A stretch of 7,159 bases of DNA from assembly GCA_009778235.1 (NCBI GenBank), contig WRKE01000218.1:1-7159 (forward strand), written 5' to 3'. The notes under the pieces are model-generated. The model worked only from the letters and a program-made list of their open reading frames with translations. It made no database searches and was not told the origin of the DNA. Made by a program: the position numbers and the translations under genes. Origin of the DNA: Pseudomonadota bacterium. GTDB taxonomy: Bacteria > Desulfobacterota > Desulfobulbia > Desulfobulbales > Desulfobulbaceae. How positions within the stretch are numbered: position 1 is the stretch's first letter; every line of letters starts with the position of its first letter. Positions 5,921 through 7,159 of this stretch are shown piece by piece.

Positions 5921-7159
5921 TTATATGTGTTTTTGAATTTCCGCGATCATCATGTCCGGATCAAACGGCTTGGTAAGATAGGCGGAGGAGCCCGCCATCT
6001 TCCCTTTCATCTTGTTGATGAAGCCATCCTTGCTGGTGAGCATGATGACCGGTATATCCTTGAATTCCCTATTGCCTTTGATGATGGACAATATTTTGTA
6101 ACCGTCCATTTTCGGCAGAATGACATCAAGCATGATCAGGTCCGGCCGTTCCTCGCTGATTCTGCTCAAGGCCTCAAGACCGTCGGCAGCCTCCACCACC
6201 CGGTATCCCTGGCGACTCAAGGTGATGGAGATGACCTTCCTGGTGGTGGAACTGTCCTCCACCACCAGAATCATTTTTTGTTGAGGGGCATCGGCGGTCT
6301 CTTCGGGCTCCAGGACAGCGACAATCTCGCTTTGTTCGGATATCGGCTGCACCTCAGCGGACTGGCGGGCCAAATGGTCGAGCAGCAGCTTCAACTGGTT
6401 GGCAAGCAGGGCCTTGTCGGGCGCTATTTTGACCGTCTTGTCGAGGTAGGCGAGGGCATCCTGGAACTTGCATTTATTGGCGCTGATCAGGGCCAGGCAA
6501 TACAGGGCAATGAGACTACGGGGACGTTTGCGTAAAATGCGGTTATAACGCTGTTGTGCCTTTTCCATCCAGCCGGCGTTGGCCGCTCCAGACTGTGCCA
6601 GGGATTCGCGGGTAATCGCCAGGTGCCCCCCGCAATATTGGCAAACGAACGCGTTTTTATTGAGGGGAGCCCAACAGAAATAACATTTCCGGACCACATC
6701 ACCGGTGAGGTAAGCGGAGACCGCTGTGAATTTGCTTTGTTCTTCCTTGAGCAAGGGATGGTCGGCATCAAGGCCTGCCGCTACTTTCAGAGCTTTTTGC
6801 ATGATGCTGAGGTTGCCTTGGATGCGGAAGTACCATATCCAGGCAACGACATTGTTCCGATTCTTCTTCATGTACTGAACAAGATCGGTATAGGCATCCT
6901 TGTATTGTTGTTGCTCTGCCTTATCAATCGCGGAATCAAGCAGATCTTCTCCGGACTCATTAACATAGCTTTTTCTCTCATCTTTTAATCTTGAAGATTC
7001 AAGAAGTATGTTAATTATAGATTTTTCTATTGTTCTTGATATTGAACGTGCAGGAAGTAATTCTACTTGGACTTCATCCCAGAGAATAATCTCGATAGCA
7101 GCATTTAATCCGGAAACGTTATCAAATTCAGCATTAATAAGCTCGCCATTTTCTATGTC
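5921..7159 (-). CDS. PATAN (DUF4388)-TPR-zinc ribbon-PilG-like receiver response regulator, 5' end outside window
   Basis: The frame is open to the right edge, so the start is missing; 412 residues are visible. The ATG at 6871 is internal, because the 96 codons before it look like the end of a PATAN/DUF4388 domain (GELINAEFDNVSGLNAA near residues 5-20, LLESSRLKDER near 52-62). Residues 75-150 and 195-265 are helical and TPR-like. Between them CYFC and CQYC (Cys159, 162, 173, 176) form a probable zinc ribbon. Residues 295-412 are a complete receiver: acidic pair Glu301/Asp302, phospho-acceptor Asp345 (LIMLDVILPKMDG), Thr375 and Lys397 (LTKPFD). The stretch PVIMLTSKDG and the following LTKPF resemble PilG of Pseudomonas. 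PATAN-receiver proteins are the first genes of cyanobacterial pix/tax operons, and PilG is the output regulator of Pil-Chp systems. It probably receives phosphate from the CheA-like kinase encoded downstream and acts in the cytoplasm on a pilus or other motility machine (inference). The first 200 bases of the visible gene are AT-rich, unlike the rest. Confidence 0.88.
   Translation of the reverse strand, partial: DIENGELINAEFDNVSGLNAAIEIILWDEVQVELLPARSISRTIEKSIINILLESSRLKDERKSYVNESGEDLLDSAIDKAEQQQYKDAYTDLVQYMKKNRNNVVAWIWYFRIQGNLSIMQKALKVAAGLDADHPLLKEEQSKFTAVSAYLTGDVVRKCYFCWAPLNKNAFVCQYCGGHLAITRESLAQSGAANAGWMEKAQQRYNRILRKRPRSLIALYCLALISANKCKFQDALAYLDKTVKIAPDKALLANQLKLLLDHLARQSAEVQPISEQSEIVAVLEPEETADAPQQKMILVVEDSSTTRKVISITLSRQGYRVVEAADGLEALSRISEERPDLIMLDVILPKMDGYKILSIIKGNREFKDIPVIMLTSKDGFINKMKGKMAGSSAYLTKPFDPDMMIAEIQKHI

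Noticed and set aside
5927..6535. Plus-strand open frame of 202 codons opposite the PilG-like receiver
   Set aside because: The minus strand carries an intact receiver with all active-site residues here; the plus frame is its shadow.
1..7159. CRISPR arrays, insertion sequences, tRNA or rRNA genes
   Set aside because: I saw no regularly spaced repeats, transposase motifs, terminal inverted repeats or RNA gene signatures anywhere in the window.

Overview
The window is one face of a chemosensory (Che-type) signalling operon. All recognisable genes are on the minus strand, so the operon reads from the right end of the window to the left. The closest relatives I recognise are the Pil-Chp systems that control type IV pili and twitching in Pseudomonas, and the cyanobacterial pix/tax phototaxis operons. 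In those, a PilG/PixG-type regulator, a PilH-type regulator, a CheW and a large CheA hybrid kinase follow one another. The organism is probably a Gram-negative bacterium. By gene style I would guess Desulfobacterota (sulfate-reducer relatives), but nothing in the window proves this. The core of the operon is GC-rich (62% in one 60-base stretch I counted by hand), while both ends of the window are clearly AT-richer.

Layout in the direction of transcription: (1) 7159-5921, a response regulator that is open to the window edge. It has an N-terminal PATAN (DUF4388) segment, a helical TPR-like part, a four-cysteine zinc ribbon, more TPR-like helices and a PilG-like receiver. (2) 5869-5507, a single-domain PilH-like receiver. 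(3) 5457-4858, a CheW adaptor (PilI-like). (4) 4814-1434, a 1126-residue CheA/ChpA-like hybrid kinase with three HPt domains, a kinase core, a CheW domain and a C-terminal receiver. (5) 1437-973, a divergent CheW-like protein that starts inside the kinase stop codon (ATGA overlap). (6) 967-458, a second divergent CheW-like protein, 5 bases further on. Gaps between genes 1 to 4 are about 43 to 51 bases, and each start has a good Shine-Dalgarno sequence, so these six genes look like one transcript. Its promoter lies beyond the right edge.

After gene 6 there are 335 bases without a convincing gene (123-457). They hold a 17-base near-perfect repeat of the end of gene 6, two small hairpins and a weak sigma-54-like promoter. 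At the left edge another minus-strand gene begins at 122 and runs out of the window. I do not recognise it.

Working model (inference): an unseen receptor signals through the CheW proteins to the CheA/ChpA kinase. The kinase can store phosphate on three histidines and pass it to its own receiver, to the PilH-like receiver and to the PilG-like output protein. No receptor, methyltransferase (CheR/PilK) or methylesterase (CheB/ChpB) gene is in the window, so these must lie outside it or be absent. The most unusual points are the PATAN/TPR/zinc-ribbon/PilG-receiver fusion with its AT-rich 5' part, and the stepwise loss of the receptor-binding arginine in the two downstream CheW-like proteins.
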